This document shows, piece after piece, positions 36,825 through 47,949 of a stretch of DNA of 64,000 nucleotides (its first letter is position 1; every line of letters starts with the position of its first letter). The DNA is from Stygiolobus caldivivus (GTDB taxonomy: Archaea; Thermoproteota; Thermoprotei_A; Sulfolobales; Sulfolobaceae), in contig NZ_AP024597.1 in assembly GCF_019704315.1 (NCBI RefSeq), positions 1,922,001-1,986,000 of the forward strand, read 5' to 3'. Under the pieces are notes generated by a model. That model ran no database searches. It saw nothing but the letters and a program-made list of their open reading frames with translations, and was not told the origin of the DNA. The position numbers and the translations under genes are program-made.

Positions 36825-37826
36825 CTAGAGTCTGAATTGTACTGCAAATTTCTTCTTTTCGGCTTTCCAGTCTACATTAACCGGCGGTAATCCAGACTTA
36901 TCTCTCAGATAGTTATAGGCTGATAGTGCAGCTTTGACTCCTTCAGCTGCTGCTACTACAGCTTGTTTGTAAGGTGTTGAAGTAACATCTCCAGCTGCGA
37001 ATATTCCTTCACTGCTTGTTCTACCCAGTTCATCGACTATTATTTCCCCTTTCTCATTTAGTTTAACTAAGCCCTTCACAATATCAGTTTTAAGCTCGTA
37101 TCCCATTTCAATTATTACTCCATCTACATCTAAAATTTCAGTTTTATTATCTTTTATACTGCTTATTATTATTTTTGAAACTTTCTGATCTCCTTGAATT
37201 TCTCTCACAGTATATCCTAAATACAATTTTATGTTATTGTTATTTACTATACTCTTAACTATTTCTTCATCAGAGCCTACTAATGTGTTTGATCTAGAGA
37301 TATAGTATGCTGGCTTAGCATATCTAGAAAGTAATTCAATAGCCTCTAGTCCAGGTTCACCTTCTCCGACTACAGCTGCAGGCTTATCTTTAAAAAACGC
37401 AGCGTCACATATCGCACAATAAGACACACCTTTTCCCTTTAACTCTTGTTCACCTTTAACGTGTAGCTCTCTAGGTGTCTTACCAAAAGCAAGAATCAAA
37501 GACTTGGCTTTATATTCGCCTTTTATGCCTTTAATAATAAATAAATCCCCTTCTTTTTCTATTTTATTTATCTCTTCTCCATATATAAAATTAGCCCCAA
37601 ATCGTCTAGCTTGCTTTTCAATTTTCTGAGCAAGGCCTATTCCAGATGACGAATCTACAGCAGGATAATTTTCTATCAATTCAGTTAAGGTTAGTTGACC
37701 TCCGAGGTCTTTTGATACTACTAGTGTTTTCATTTTTTGTCTTGCAGTATATAATGCTGCACTCAGTCCAGCAACTCCTGCACCTATTATAATTACATCA
37801 TATACATTTTCATTTATACTGTTCAT
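36825..37826 (-). CDS. trxB: Thioredoxin reductase
   Basis: 333 aa FAD/NAD(P)H disulfide reductase. FAD site [16 protein letters not shown] (11-26), redox pair Cys137/Cys140 in YCAICDA, and second FAD motif [11 protein letters not shown]. The NADPH fold reads [11 protein letters not shown], in place of GxGxxA. It keeps thioredoxin-like proteins reduced. A TATA box at 37847-37858 is about 26 bases from the ATG, so its mRNA is probably leaderless. Confidence 0.95.
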   Translation of the reverse strand: MNSINENVYDVIIIGAGVAGLSAALYTARQKMKTLVVSKDLGGQLTLTELIENYPAVDSSSGIGLAQKIEKQARRFGANFIYGEEINKIEKEGDLFIIKGIKGEYKAKSLILAFGKTPRELHVKGEQELKGKGVSYCAICDAAFFKDKPAAVVGEGEPGLEAIELLSRYAKPAYYISRSNTLVGSDEEIVKSIVNNNNIKLYLGYTVREIQGDQKVSKIIISSIKDNKTEILDVDGVIIEMGYELKTDIVKGLVKLNEKGEIIVDELGRTSSEGIFAAGDVTSTPYKQAVVAAAEGVKAALSAYNYLRDKSGLPPVNVDWKAEKKKFAVQFRL

Positions 37827-37846
37827 AATAACATTAAGTAACTTCT

Positions 37847-37858
37847 TATAATAAAAAT
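37847..37858 (-). promoter_or_regulatory. trxB TATA box (leaderless)
   Basis: On the minus strand TTTTTATTATAA centred about 26 bases before the ATG at 37826. A transcript starting at the ATG fits; no Shine-Dalgarno is visible between. Confidence 0.5.
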
Positions 37859-37933
37859 TTAATTAATGAAATAATCCATAAGCTTTCTAATGTAAGAAAA
37901 GTATTGACTATCATAGTTATGACTCCCAATACA

Positions 37934-37976
37934 CTTTAATATTCAAACTCATTACTTACTAACTAAATACGGTGAT
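37934..37976 (+). promoter_or_regulatory. EF-2 promoter and ribosome binding site
   Basis: CTTTAATATT at 37934-37943 is a TATA-like box; the predicted start near 37965 gives a short leader that contains GGTGAT (37971-37976) seven bases before the TTG start codon. Confidence 0.45.
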
Positions 37977-37983
37977 CTAAGCC

Positions 37984-40197
37984 TTGCCACGTTATAAGAC
38001 AGTAGAACAAGTACTGTCTTTAATGAAAGATATAACAAGAGTTAGAAATATTGGTATAATTGCTCACGTGGATCACGGTAAAACCACAACTAGTGATACA
38101 TTACTAGCAGCATCTGGTATAATATCGCAAAAAGTCGCCGGAGAGGCTTTAGCTTTAGATTATCTGTCCGTTGAGCAACAGAGAGGAATTACAGTGAAGG
38201 CAGCTAACGTTAGCCTCTATCATGAAGCTGAAGGCAAAGGTTACGTGATTAATTTAATTGACACACCAGGCCACGTGGATTTTAGTGGTAGGGTAACTAG
38301 AAGCCTCAGAATTTTAGATGGTTCAATAGTAGTAGTAGATTCAGTTGAAGGTGTAATGACTCAAACAGAGACAGTATTGAGACAGAGTCTTGAAGAAAGA
38401 GTAAGACCTATTTTATTTATTAATAAAGTTGATAGGCTCGTAAAAGAATTAAAGTTAAGCCCACAAGAAGTACAGAAAAAACTTACAGATCTTATTATGG
38501 AGGTAAATAATTTAATAGAGATGTACGCTGAACCTGAATTTAAGGAACAATGGAGAATAAGGCCAGAGTTAGGTAATGTAGTTTTTGGCTCAGCTAAAGA
38601 TAAATGGGGCTTCACTGTGCCAATGGCTGCTAAAAAGGGAGTAAAGTTTAGTGATGTCGTTACTGCTTATTCTAGCGGTGATAAATCTAAGATAGAAGAA
38701 CTAAGTGCTAAGGCTCCAATACACGAAGCCTTGTTAGATGCCGTAATTAAGCTAGTACCTAACCCAAGAGACGCGCAAAAGTACAGGATCCCGAAGATAT
38801 GGAAGGGAGATCTTGATAATGAGTTAGCTAAAGCAATGCTTAATGCTGATCCTAATGGGCCTATAGTACTTATGATTAATGACATGAAGGTAGATCCTCA
38901 TGCAGGTTTGGTCGCAACTGGTAGAGTATTCTCAGGGACTCTAAGAGCTGGAGAGGAGATTTGGTTAGTAAACGCTAAGAAACAGCAGAGAGTACTACAA
39001 GTAAGCCTCTACATGGGAGCTACAAGGGAGTTAGCAGAGGAGATTCCAGCTGGTAATATTGCTGCTGCTTTAGGTTTAGATTCAGCAAGGTCTGGAGAGA
39101 CGGCTGTTGATATTAAGTTCAAAGACTCTAACGTAGGCTCATTCGAAAGTTTACATTACGTATCTGAGCCTGTAGTAACAATCTCAGTTGAGCCTAAGAA
39201 TCCAAAAGATTTGACAAAGATGATTGACGCGTTAAGGAAGCTGAGTATAGAAGACCCTAATTTGGTAGTAAAAATCAATGAAGAAACTGGCGAGTATTTA
39301 CTTTCGGGAATGGGATTCTTACACCTAGAGGTCTCATTACAATTACTTAAAGAGAATTATGGCGTTGATGTAGTTACAACACCGCCTATAATAGTCTACA
39401 GGGAAAGCATTAGGGCAAAGAGCCAGATATTTGAAGGAAAGTCGCCCAATAAACATAATAAATTGTATATTAGTGTAGAGCCACTTAACAATGAGACTAT
39501 TGAGCTAATAGCAAACGGTACAATAAAAGAGGATATGGAAAACAAGGAAATGGCCAAGATATTAAGAGATAGTGCAGGATGGGACTACGACGAAGCCAAG
39601 AAAATCGTGGCAATAGATGAGAACATAAACGTCTTTATAGATGCTACCAGCGGTGTACAGCACTTAAGAGAAGTTATGGATACGATTATCCAAGGCTATA
39701 GGTTAGCCATGAAAGAAGGTCCATTAGCGTTTGAACCAGTCAGGGGAGTTAAAGTAGTTCTTCATGATGCTGTAATTCATGAAGACCCTGCACACAGAGG
39801 GCCTGCACAATTATATCCAGCAGTTAGGAACGCAATATTTGCCGGCTTCCTCACCGCTAAACCAACATTACTAGAACCATTACAAAAGCTAGATATCAGG
39901 GTACCTATGGAGTATGTAGGTAGTGTATCCGGCGTTATTACTAGGAAAAGAGGTAAAGTGTTAGATATGTCGCAAACTGGAAACGTTGCAAGAATAACTG
40001 CTGAAATACCCGTATCGGAATCCTTTGAATTAGCTAGTGAATTAAGAGCAGCTAGCGCAGGTAGAGCGTTCTGGGGAACAGAGTTTAGCAGATGGGCTCC
40101 GGTTCCAGATAGTTTACTAACGGACATTATTATGAAAATTAGAGAGAGAAAAGGTAAGCCTAAGCAGTTACCTAAAGTCGAAGATTTCTTATCGTGA
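37984..40197 (+). CDS. fusA: Translation elongation factor 2
   Basis: 737-aa ribosomal translocase. G1 AHVDHGKTT (27-35), [13 protein letters not shown], then domains II-V. The diphthamide His lies in [15 protein letters not shown] near residue 603. The GTP-binding and translocase sequences are intact. TTG start despite the high demand for this protein; the N-terminus [23 protein letters not shown] fits archaeal EF-2. Divergent from trxB. Confidence 0.97.
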   Translation: MPRYKTVEQVLSLMKDITRVRNIGIIAHVDHGKTTTSDTLLAASGIISQKVAGEALALDYLSVEQQRGITVKAANVSLYHEAEGKGYVINLIDTPGHVDFSGRVTRSLRILDGSIVVVDSVEGVMTQTETVLRQSLEERVRPILFINKVDRLVKELKLSPQEVQKKLTDLIMEVNNLIEMYAEPEFKEQWRIRPELGNVVFGSAKDKWGFTVPMAAKKGVKFSDVVTAYSSGDKSKIEELSAKAPIHEALLDAVIKLVPNPRDAQKYRIPKIWKGDLDNELAKAMLNADPNGPIVLMINDMKVDPHAGLVATGRVFSGTLRAGEEIWLVNAKKQQRVLQVSLYMGATRELAEEIPAGNIAAALGLDSARSGETAVDIKFKDSNVGSFESLHYVSEPVVTISVEPKNPKDLTKMIDALRKLSIEDPNLVVKINEETGEYLLSGMGFLHLEVSLQLLKENYGVDVVTTPPIIVYRESIRAKSQIFEGKSPNKHNKLYISVEPLNNETIELIANGTIKEDMENKEMAKILRDSAGWDYDEAKKIVAIDENINVFIDATSGVQHLREVMDTIIQGYRLAMKEGPLAFEPVRGVKVVLHDAVIHEDPAHRGPAQLYPAVRNAIFAGFLTAKPTLLEPLQKLDIRVPMEYVGSVSGVITRKRGKVLDMSQTGNVARITAEIPVSESFELASELRAASAGRAFWGTEFSRWAPVPDSLLTDIIMKIRERKGKPKQLPKVEDFLS

Positions 40198-40203
40198 TTT
40201 TAT

Positions 40204-40929
40204 ATGGAAGAGATTAACATATTTAAAAGTACTAAGGCAATATTTTTTGATTTTGATAACACTTTAGTTTCTTTTGAAGAGAAGTCGAATGAAGCCTTAC
40301 AAAAGGTCGTTGAAGATATATACAATTATTTAACTGAAAACTATCCCTCCAAGAAGATTCAAAAAGACGAGATAAAAAGGATAGTGTTTGAGACTTCTAA
40401 AGCTTTAGATGAAGAAGGTATTTACGATAGGAAGATCTGGTGGCAGAGCTCTCTTGACAAGCTAGGTATTAAAGCTGAGATGGAAGACCTGTACGAGTGG
40501 ACGCAAATTTATTGGAGTATCGCCTCTAACAACACGCCATATGAAGACGCCTTAGATCTAATTGAATATCTAAAGAGAAAAGGTTTCAAATTAGGTATAA
40601 TCACGAATAGTGATGGCGAGTGGGGAGATAAAAAATCCAGATTAGCTAAATTTCCGCTGATCTCTTATATAGATATAGTAATTATAGGGGGAGAGAACAA
40701 CATAAAGCCTAAACCTAATGTAGAGCCCTTTATAGTCGCATGTGAGAAAATTGGTTTTAGCACTAGTTCATGTGTGATGGTAGGCGATGACCCAGTTAAG
40801 GATTGTTTAGCTTCAAGGAAGGCAGGTCTAAGGTCTATATTGGTAGATAGGAATGGAAGAGTTAAGCATGCTGAGCTCTATGCAGATTATGTTGTCAGAA
40901 GCCTTAAAGAATTAGAAGAGATTTTCTAA
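40204..40929 (+). CDS. HAD-superfamily hydrolase
   Basis: 241 aa. Motif I FFDFDNTLVSF with nucleophile Asp16 and Asp18, motif II ITNSDGEWG, Lys in INKPKPNVEP-like NIKPKPN, motif IV MVGDDPVKDC. An alpha-helical cap follows motif I. A small phosphatase of the YjjG/glyceraldehyde-3-phosphate-phosphatase branch; substrate unknown. Just downstream of EF-2; ends 4 bases into the convergent M28 gene. Confidence 0.88.
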   Translation: MEEINIFKSTKAIFFDFDNTLVSFEEKSNEALQKVVEDIYNYLTENYPSKKIQKDEIKRIVFETSKALDEEGIYDRKIWWQSSLDKLGIKAEMEDLYEWTQIYWSIASNNTPYEDALDLIEYLKRKGFKLGIITNSDGEWGDKKSRLAKFPLISYIDIVIIGGENNIKPKPNVEPFIVACEKIGFSTSSCVMVGDDPVKDCLASRKAGLRSILVDRNGRVKHAELYADYVVRSLKELEEIF

Positions 40930-42335
40930 TAATTTTCTGAAATAAGCTTGATGTATCTTTCTATCTCCTCTTTATACAGTTTGTGAATATAATAAGTATA
41001 GTTATTACTAGAATAGTCTATGTTTTCTAACTCTTTAAAGTCTTCAATTGCCATATATTCTGTGTAATAACTTTCTTTAATGCCTTTTAAAGTGTGAAAA
41101 AGCGATGTAATTATTTTACCATTAGGGTAAAGTATAGATTTATACAGTCCTATGAATTTCTCAGCAAATCTATTAGTGATACTGGTATTGGTTAAAATGG
41201 ACTTTAACTCTACTGGTAAATTATGTAGTTCCTTTTTGATAAACTCGATCTTTGTATTAGAAAATCTTGGATATTTTTCTAATATATCTCGTATAATCGA
41301 TAGTATTTTCTGTTCAATCAATACACTTTCTTCTCTGTTTAACACGTCAAAATTAGAGTGATAATACTTATAATCGAGTGAATGAAAGGAAATAGTAGGA
41401 GCGTTGATCTCTAGAAATCTATAACTATCAGAATATGGTGAAGGATAGGGGATTTCTTTAACATCTTCATATTTAAGCGGTGTCGTAAGGGGTGTATAGA
41501 ATAAATATAGGTTATTAGAGGAGATGTTATCAAGTGATATTACCAATTTGGTGTTTTCTAGTTTCTCTCTGTTATTTTTCACATACTGTTTAGAGCCACA
41601 TGCCCATGAGAAACTCTCAAAATAACAGCCGCTTTCTTCTGCTGTAAAAGATATCGCATGTATCTCATAATTTGAGTCTCTAACATGGTTTAACTCAGAT
41701 AATAGAGCTACTCCTACTAAATCGTCGTGTTCTCCATAGAACCAATGATCGTGATGTGCAGTTACGTAAACTTTTTCATCTTTTTTGCCGTTTGATATTC
41801 CTTCTATAGAGAATCCTACAGAATCCATGAACGTATTCTTCATATAAAATCTACATTTTCCTTTAAGATAATTTAGCGTATTTTTATTGATAAAAAATGC
41901 CGGAATATATGGTGGAGTTTGTGGGCTGTTATGCAATAAAGGTCTGTTCTTAAGCACGATCTTCCTTATTGTGTCATCATTAAGGGTGAATAAAAGTACG
42001 GTGTCATGATCGTAAAGCTTGGCTATTCTCGCGTACTTAATACTCAATTCTGAAAGACTATTTAATGAGATTATACGATAGTTACTTGTCTCTATATCGA
42101 CAGAAGGAGAATAGGGTAATACAGCAAAATATTCATCGGGAACCTTTTTACTTTCGCACTGTATTTCTGCTTCTCTACTAGACCAATTTAGGACGTCATG
42201 GTAGTACAACTTTATGTCATCGAATTTATCCTCAAATTGCGACTTAATTACATTTAATATTTTCTTCTCTTTTTTCCCTCCCGCAATGATTTCACCGAAT
42301 CTTGAAAGCTCTTTTACTTTCTCATATATTCCCAT
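40926..42335 (-). CDS. M28-family metallopeptidase
   Basis: 469 aa. Zinc ligands are visible as TAHHDHWFYGEHDDLVGV (~191-208), AEESGC (~228-233), LDNISSNN and YHSNFD near 330. No signal peptide; likely cytosolic. A long N-terminal part (PA-like or cap domain) precedes the catalytic centre, and the C-terminal 130 residues have no recognised domain. The start ATG 42335 is fixed by an in-frame TAG just upstream. The mRNA is predicted leaderless from a TATA box inside the divergent gene. Confidence 0.88.
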   Translation of the reverse strand: MGIYEKVKELSRFGEIIAGGKKEKKILNVIKSQFEDKFDDIKLYYHDVLNWSSREAEIQCESKKVPDEYFAVLPYSPSVDIETSNYRIISLNSLSELSIKYARIAKLYDHDTVLLFTLNDDTIRKIVLKNRPLLHNSPQTPPYIPAFFINKNTLNYLKGKCRFYMKNTFMDSVGFSIEGISNGKKDEKVYVTAHHDHWFYGEHDDLVGVALLSELNHVRDSNYEIHAISFTAEESGCYFESFSWACGSKQYVKNNREKLENTKLVISLDNISSNNLYLFYTPLTTPLKYEDVKEIPYPSPYSDSYRFLEINAPTISFHSLDYKYYHSNFDVLNREESVLIEQKILSIIRDILEKYPRFSNTKIEFIKKELHNLPVELKSILTNTSITNRFAEKFIGLYKSILYPNGKIITSLFHTLKGIKESYYTEYMAIEDFKELENIDYSSNNYTYYIHKLYKEEIERYIKLISENY

Positions 42336-42366
42336 TTTATGAGTCTAATGAGTGAGTATATAAATA
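42322..42366. promoter_or_regulatory. Interlocked divergent promoters of the M28 and DUF447 genes
   Basis: TATATAAATA at 42357-42366 read on the minus strand is about 26 bases from the M28 ATG (42335), and TCATATATT at 42322-42330 on the plus strand is about 22 bases from the second ATG (42348) of the DUF447 gene. Each TATA box lies within the other gene's coding sequence. Both mRNAs would be leaderless. Confidence 0.5.
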
Positions 42367-42956
42367 AGGTATTTCCTCATGAGGGTGTTTTTGAAATTAT
42401 ATTAGGAACAGCTGGAATATCGGAAAATTTAGCCCCCATTGGATTAATAAGACATGGTGATGATTTTTTCTCTAAAATATTTAAGAATACTTTAACTTAT
42501 GCAAATCTAAAAGTAAAAAAATCATGTATAGTAAATATTTCTTTAGATCCTAAAACATTTTATATACTACTGTTTAACAGCCATGTTATAAATAAGGTCG
42601 AGATAGTAAAACGAGAATATGATAACATACCTTACCTAGAGAATTCGCTGAGTATACTTTCAGAGTGTATTGAAATCGAAAATAAAGATAATTTTTCTAT
42701 TTTTAAATATAATTTTATTAAATTACTTAATAATGGTACAGACTATCGAGCATTCAGTAGGGGTGATGCTCTTTTAATTGACTTACTAGTGCATATAACA
42801 AGGTTAGACATTTTCTCCGAGGAAGAATTAGCGAAGTACTCATCTATAATAGAATATGAGATAAAAACTATAGCCAGATTATCCCCCGATAAGCTCGACA
42901 TAGTAAGGGATCTGATTGAGCGAATTAATGCTAAAGGGTTAAAAATCAGTTTATAA
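42348..42956 (+). CDS. DUF447 family protein (flavin-reductase-like fold)
   Basis: 202 aa. Archaeal family with the split-barrel fold of flavin reductases: FEIILGTAGISENLAPIGL at the N-terminus is the family signature, and RGDALLIDLLVHITRLDIFSEEE is the characteristic helix. No activity is established. ATG 42339 also opens the frame; 42348 fits the predicted leaderless start. One-base overlap with the start region of leuB, so cotranscription with leuB is likely. Confidence 0.75.
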   Translation: MSEYINKVFPHEGVFEIILGTAGISENLAPIGLIRHGDDFFSKIFKNTLTYANLKVKKSCIVNISLDPKTFYILLFNSHVINKVEIVKREYDNIPYLENSLSILSECIEIENKDNFSIFKYNFIKLLNNGTDYRAFSRGDALLIDLLVHITRLDIFSEEELAKYSSIIEYEIKTIARLSPDKLDIVRDLIERINAKGLKISL

Positions 42957-42967
42957 TGCATATTATG

Positions 42968-43981
42968 ATGAGCTTTACAGTAGCTTTAATCCAAGGAGAT
43001 GGTATAGGACCAGAAATAGTCTCTAAATCTAAAACAATTTTAGCTAAACTAAATGAGTTATATTCTCTACCAATAAACTATATAGAAGTAGAAGCAGGAG
43101 ATAGAGCTTTAGCCAGATACGGAGACGCTTTACCTAAGGAAAGCCTTAAAGTTATAGATAAGGCGGATATGATACTAAAAGGTCCAGTAGGAGAGTCGGC
43201 AGTAGATGTTGTAGTTAAATTACGGTTAATGTATGATATGTACGCTAATTTAAGACCCGCAAAGTCTCTACCTAATGTCGAAAGTAAGTACGCAAATGTA
43301 GATATACTTGTAGTCAGAGAAAATACAGAAGATTTATACAAGGGTTTTGAGTATGTAGCATCTGAGGGTGTAGCTATAGGGATGAAAGTTATAACATGGA
43401 AGGCTTCTGTAAGAATAGCGCAAGTCGCTTTAAATGAATCATTAAAGCGTAAGAAGAAAGTTACTTGTGTACACAAGTCGAACGTAATGAGAATTACGGA
43501 CGGACTTTTTGCCGAAGCATGTAGAAGCGTGTTGAAAGGCAAAGTTGACTATTCAGAGATGTATGTGGATGCGGCTGCAGCTAATCTAGTAAGAAACCCC
43601 AGCATGTTTGATGTAATAGTTACTGAAAATGTATATGGTGATATACTAAGTGATGAGGCTGGTCAGATAGCAGGTAGTCTAGGGATTTCTCCATCTGCAA
43701 ACATAGGAGATAACAAAGCATTATTTGAGCCTGTGCATGGTGCAGCGTTTGATATAGCTGGAAAGAATATAGCTAATCCTACTGCGTTTTTACTGTCCGT
43801 AGCTATGATGTTGGATAGAATGTATGACCTTTCTAAGGAAGAGAAATATATTAGGGCTGCTAATGCGTTACGTAATGCTATATACAAAGTGTACCAAGAG
43901 AAGAAGAGCTTAACTCCTGATGTAGGTGGAAATTCAACTACTGATGATATTGTAAGTGTAATTTCTCAGTATCTAAGTTAA
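42968..43981 (+). CDS. leuB: 3-Isopropylmalate dehydrogenase
   Basis: 337 aa, third enzyme of leucine synthesis. VALIQGDGIGPEIV, RPAKSLPNVESKY, LVVRENTEDLYKGFE, CVHKSNVMRITDGLFAEACRSV and NVYGDILSDEAGQIAGSLG are the family motifs, with GAAFDIAGKNIANPTAF for NAD binding. Reads like the S. tokodaii IPMDH, whose start corresponds to M(S/G)FTVALIQG. ATG 42956 and 42965 are alternatives. Isocitrate dehydrogenase is excluded by the lack of its substrate loop pattern, though not decisively. Confidence 0.92.
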   Translation: MSFTVALIQGDGIGPEIVSKSKTILAKLNELYSLPINYIEVEAGDRALARYGDALPKESLKVIDKADMILKGPVGESAVDVVVKLRLMYDMYANLRPAKSLPNVESKYANVDILVVRENTEDLYKGFEYVASEGVAIGMKVITWKASVRIAQVALNESLKRKKKVTCVHKSNVMRITDGLFAEACRSVLKGKVDYSEMYVDAAAANLVRNPSMFDVIVTENVYGDILSDEAGQIAGSLGISPSANIGDNKALFEPVHGAAFDIAGKNIANPTAFLLSVAMMLDRMYDLSKEEKYIRAANALRNAIYKVYQEKKSLTPDVGGNSTTDDIVSVISQYLS

Positions 43982-44015
43982 TGTTTAAATAACGTTTATT
44001 TATAATTCATGTGAA

Positions 44016-44021
44016 GGTGAT
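44016..44021 (+). promoter_or_regulatory. Shine-Dalgarno site of ileS
   Basis: GGTGAT at 44016-44021, five bases before the predicted non-canonical start TTA at 44027. The site is well formed and there is no other gene start within reach of it, so it identifies the ileS start region. Confidence 0.6.
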
Positions 44022-44026
44022 GTAAA

Positions 44027-47000
44027 TTATCTCAGCGTCAAATAAGACCCTTAACTTCAAAGTTTGACCCCTTAAAGAGCGAGGAAGAGATATTAAACTA
44101 TTGGAACACCAATAATATATATAAAAAACTTAAAGAGGAAAATAATAAGTTACCTAGAAAATTTCTATTTATTGATGGACCCCCATACCCATCTAGCCCA
44201 ATACCCCACATAGGTACCGTATGGAACAAGGTAATTAAGGACTGTATATTGAGGTATGAGAGGCTGGCGGGATATCGTACTTATGATCAGCCTGGCTACG
44301 ATACACACGGGTTACCTATCGAAGTCGCCACTGAAAAACAACTTGGGGTACAAAAGAAATCTGACATCATAGAAAAGATCGGTGTAGCTAATTTCGTAAA
44401 TAAGTGTAGGGAACTAGCTCTTACTAACGCTTCCGCATTGACACAGAACTTTAAGAATATGGGAGTATTCATGGACTGGGACAAACCTTACTATACGTTG
44501 GACAATACTTATATCTCAAATTCATGGGCAGTAGTTAAGAAAGCGTATGAAATGGGCTTATTATATAAGGGGGTTCATGTACTTCATTGGTGTCCTAGAT
44601 GCGAAACTACGCTGGCAGACTATGAAGTCTCAGAGTATAAAGACCTAGAAGACCCATCTATATACGTAAAGTTTAAGATAAAAGGTTCTTCCAATAAGTA
44701 TTTAGTAATCTGGACTACGACACCATGGACCATTCCTGCTAATGTTTTCGTAATGATAAACAAAGATTACGAATATGCTGAAGTACAAGTTAATAATGAG
44801 ATATTGATCATAGCTAAGGATAGAGTAAAAGATGTTATGAAAGATGCCGAGATATCCGATTATAAGATTATTAGAACTTTTAAAGGAGAGGAACTATTAG
44901 GTGTAGAGTACGATCACCCTCTGAGGGATCTTGTTCCAGCACAAGCTAAAGCTGATGGTTATCATAAAGTAGTTGATGCAGGGGAGAACGTAACACTGAC
45001 CGACGGTACCGGCTTAGTTCATTCAGCACCAGGGCATGGGGATATTGATTTTGAGATCGGTAAAAAATATGGAATGCCTGTCCTCATGTTCGTTAATGAC
45101 CAAGGTATATACACTGAAGACGCTGGGAAATATAAGGGTAAGGCAGTAAGGAGTGTAGCTGAAGAAATAATAAACGACTTAAAGTCTAAGAACGCCTTAT
45201 TACACGCTGGTAAGATAGTTCACAGATACCCGGTTTGTTGGAGGTGTAAAAGCCCGCTTATATTAAGAGCAATAGAGCAATGGTTTATAGGTGTGTCAAA
45301 ACTAAAGCAGGAGTTATTATCTGAAATAGACAATGTGAATTGGGTACCTGAGTGGGGAAAAACACGTATAGGGAATATGGTCAGAGAGATAAGGGATTGG
45401 GTTATAAGTAGACAAAGATTTTGGGGTACCCCATTACCTATATGGGTGTGTCAGAAATGTAACAATGTGATAGTTGTAGGGAGTAAAGAGGAACTAAAGA
45501 AAGTTGCTATTAGTGAAGTCCCAGAAGATCTTCACAGGCCGTGGATAGACGATGTAAAAGTTAAATGCAATAAGTGCGGTGGAGAAGCCGTAAGAGTACC
45601 TGATGTTGCAGATGTATGGTTTGATAGTGGTGTAGCATTCTTTGCAAGTCTAGGAGAAGACTGGGAGACTAAATGGAAAGAAATAGGCCCAGTAGATTTA
45701 GTGCTAGAAGGACATGACCAATTGAGAGGCTGGTTCTTCAGCCTTTTAAGAGCAGGAGTTATATTGTTAAACAAAGCACCATATAAGTCAGTCCTTGTGC
45801 ACGGTTTCATGCTAGATGAACAAGGTAGAGAAATGCATAAGAGCCTCGGTAATTATGTTGAACCCTCTCAGGTGGTCACAAAGCACGGAAGAGATGTCCT
45901 TAGGCTGTGGTTGCTCAGAAACACCACGTGGGAAGATGCTAAATTCTCTTGGAAATCCCTAGAACTAACTAAGAGAGATCTTAATATTATATGGAATGTT
46001 TATGTGTTCGCTTCTACTTACATGAATCTTGATAACTTTGATCCTACAATGTATTCTTTTGAGTCTATAAAACCGTATCTGAAACCAGAAGATAAGTGGC
46101 TATTATCAAGATATTATAGGATGCTCAAAGACGTATCTGAATCTATGAAGGACTATAAAGTCCATGAATTAGCTAATAAGGTAACCTCGTTTATAACAGA
46201 AGATATAAGTAGATTTTATTTAAGGTTAACGAGAAAGAGGGCATGGAATGAAGCAAATGACCCTGATAAAATAGCCATGTATTACGTGTTATATCAAGCC
46301 CTTAAGGGTTCGTTAATTTTACTGTCTACTATAACGCCATTTATAGCTGAGAGGATTTATCAGGACTTTGTAGTAGATAATTTAGACTCTGTAAGTATGG
46401 AGAGAATTCCAGAAATTAAAGAGGAATTCATAAATAAGGAAATTGAAGAAGCTTTCGACTTAGCAAAGGAAATAGCTGAAGCTGGACTGAACGCTAGGGC
46501 AAAAGCTGAAATTAAACTAAGATGGCCCATTAAAGAAGCATTCGTATTCTTAATATCTGAACAAGATCGCAGAATAATTGGTACTATTACTGATGTACTC
46601 AGATCTATGCTGAACTCTAAGGAAGTAAAGGTAGAGGGCATAGAAGGATATAAGAGGTTTAGTAAAATAAAGGCATCACCAAATAGAGGGTCTATTGGCC
46701 CTGACTTTAAGAGACTCTCTTCTAAAGTCGTCTCCTATATTGAAGAAAATAGTGAAGCCGTAGCAAACGACATAATAAATAAGGGAGTTCACGAAGCCGT
46801 AATTGAAGGCCAACCTATACAGCTCAAGGTAAATCATGTCAATATTGTAGAGGAGACTCAGCCTGGATATGTGTCAGCAAGGTTTAGTAAAGGTGTTATA
46901 GTAATTAACAAAGAAATCAGCAAAGAGGAAGAGGAAGAAGGTATTATAAGAGATATCGTAAGGAGGATCCAGTTTATGAGAAAAGAACTATCGCTTAACG

Positions 47001-47188
47001 TAAACGATTATATCGACTTAAGTATAAAGGCTCCTGAAGAAAGAGTGTCTACTATCCAGAAATGGTTAAATTATATAAAAGAAGAGACTAGAGCTAAACA
47101 AGTGGTCATAGGAGAAGTTAAGGGCAATTTAATCCAAGACTGGGAGATAGAGGACGAGACATACACCATAGGAGTAAGTAAGGCTTGA
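44027..47188 (+). CDS. ileS: Isoleucyl-tRNA synthetase (non-canonical start codon)
   Basis: About 1053 aa, class I synthetase. The frame is open from 44021: [15 protein letters not shown], then [17 protein letters not shown] (the HIGH-type motif PHIG, residues ~59-62), editing domain with [19 protein letters not shown] (KMSKS-type, ~602-608) and two zinc motifs (CWRC, CQKC ... CNKCGG). No ATG, GTG or TTG occurs before TTG 44249, which would delete the ATP-binding motif. TTA 44027 behind the GGTGAT site is the most likely start (compare TTG), or the base is a sequencing error. The downstream gene overlaps by 4. Confidence 0.9.
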   Translation, partial: LSQRQIRPLTSKFDPLKSEEEILNYWNTNNIYKKLKEENNKLPRKFLFIDGPPYPSSPIPHIGTVWNKVIKDCILRYERLAGYRTYDQPGYDTHGLPIEVATEKQLGVQKKSDIIEKIGVANFVNKCRELALTNASALTQNFKNMGVFMDWDKPYYTLDNTYISNSWAVVKKAYEMGLLYKGVHVLHWCPRCETTLADYEVSEYKDLEDPSIYVKFKIKGSSNKYLVIWTTTPWTIPANVFVMINKDYEYAEVQVNNEILIIAKDRVKDVMKDAEISDYKIIRTFKGEELLGVEYDHPLRDLVPAQAKADGYHKVVDAGENVTLTDGTGLVHSAPGHGDIDFEIGKKYGMPVLMFVNDQGIYTEDAGKYKGKAVRSVAEEIINDLKSKNALLHAGKIVHRYPVCWRCKSPLILRAIEQWFIGVSKLKQELLSEIDNVNWVPEWGKTRIGNMVREIRDWVISRQRFWGTPLPIWVCQKCNNVIVVGSKEELKKVAISEVPEDLHRPWIDDVKVKCNKCGGEAVRVPDVADVWFDSGVAFFASLGEDWETKWKEIGPVDLVLEGHDQLRGWFFSLLRAGVILLNKAPYKSVLVHGFMLDEQGREMHKSLGNYVEPSQVVTKHGRDVLRLWLLRNTTWEDAKFSWKSLELTKRDLNIIWNVYVFASTYMNLDNFDPTMYSFESIKPYLKPEDKWLLSRYYRMLKDVSESMKDYKVHELANKVTSFITEDISRFYLRLTRKRAWNEANDPDKIAMYYVLYQALKGSLILLSTITPFIAERIYQDFVVDNLDSVSMERIPEIKEEFINKEIEEAFDLAKEIAEAGLNARAKAEIKLRWPIKEAFVFLISEQDRRIIGTITDVLRSMLNSKEVKVEGIEGYKRFSKIKASPNRGSIGPDFKRLSSKVVSYIEENSEAVANDIINKGVHEAVIEGQPIQLKVNHVNIVEETQPGYVSARFSKGVIVINKEISKEEEEEGIIRDIVRRIQFMRKELSLNVNDYIDLSIKAPEERVSTIQKWLNYIKEETRAKQVVIGEVKGNLIQDWEIEDETYTIGVSKA

Positions 47189-47949
47189 TTTTTCCTTTTC
47201 CTAGAAGAAAGAAACTTTCAGTTGTCTTATTTCTCTCAATATTTGATGTAGAGAGCACTCTAGCAGAGATTACAATTAAGCTATCTAATGTATTACGAGC
47301 TTTAGCTGAGTTTAGAGTGAGTGAAGTAATCTGGGTATATGAGTTTAAAGAGGAGAAAAAGAAGTGGAATATTGTTAGAGACATTACAGAATATGCACTA
47401 ACACCACCTTACTTGAAAAAATATATTCCCAAGAAGGATTCTCTATCTAAGGCAGGCCTCTTACAGCCTCTTAATATTCCCTCACATATAATAACGCCTG
47501 AATTCGTCGAAGGGGAGATTAGAATTAATAGAAAGGGAAATATAGGTTTAGCTGTTAATAAAGTACCTAAATCTAAGTATGCTATAGTTACGGACAGTCT
47601 TAACAAGGATGTGTGTTCTTACCCGTTTTACCCCTATTATTCGGGTTTTGCCTATAAGGTTCTTTCTTATAGTAAGTTCTTGGAAAAGTTTAGTAAAATT
47701 GATAATGTAATTCTAGGTAGTAGGTCTGGCGTAAATTTGCGGACAGTAGAGGATAAGATTAAAAAGACGTACGAGGAGAAGGGAATTTATTTAGTGATCG
47801 GCCCCCCGAAGCATGGTATACTGAAGGATTTTATAGAGTTTAATTGGCTTATCGTAAACTTCATCACTAAGCAAGGGGTAAAGGACGTAAGAGCTGAGGA
47901 AGCGCTATATGCCTCTTTAACCTTACTTAACTTTATACTGGATTCATAA
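47185..47949 (+). CDS. SPOUT-class RNA methyltransferase (COG2106)
   Basis: 254 aa. Archaeal/eukaryotic SPOUT family usually found upstream of rpl3. [41 protein letters not shown] (N-terminal Rossmann/knot core), [25 protein letters not shown], and [45 protein letters not shown] (knot). An insertion with OB fold separates them. Target RNA unknown. TTG start shares TTGA with the ileS stop. Confidence 0.85.
   Translation: MIFPFPRRKKLSVVLFLSIFDVESTLAEITIKLSNVLRALAEFRVSEVIWVYEFKEEKKKWNIVRDITEYALTPPYLKKYIPKKDSLSKAGLLQPLNIPSHIITPEFVEGEIRINRKGNIGLAVNKVPKSKYAIVTDSLNKDVCSYPFYPYYSGFAYKVLSYSKFLEKFSKIDNVILGSRSGVNLRTVEDKIKKTYEEKGIYLVIGPPKHGILKDFIEFNWLIVNFITKQGVKDVRAEEALYASLTLLNFILDS

Noticed and set aside
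44010-44040. ileS as a pseudogene or with an early frameshift
   Set aside because: The whole frame from 44027 to 47188 is intact, with all motifs and no stop; only the first codon is unusual.
44249-44260. TTG 44249 as the true start of ileS
   Set aside because: It would remove the conserved PHIG motif and the family N-terminus although the upstream frame is open and coding.
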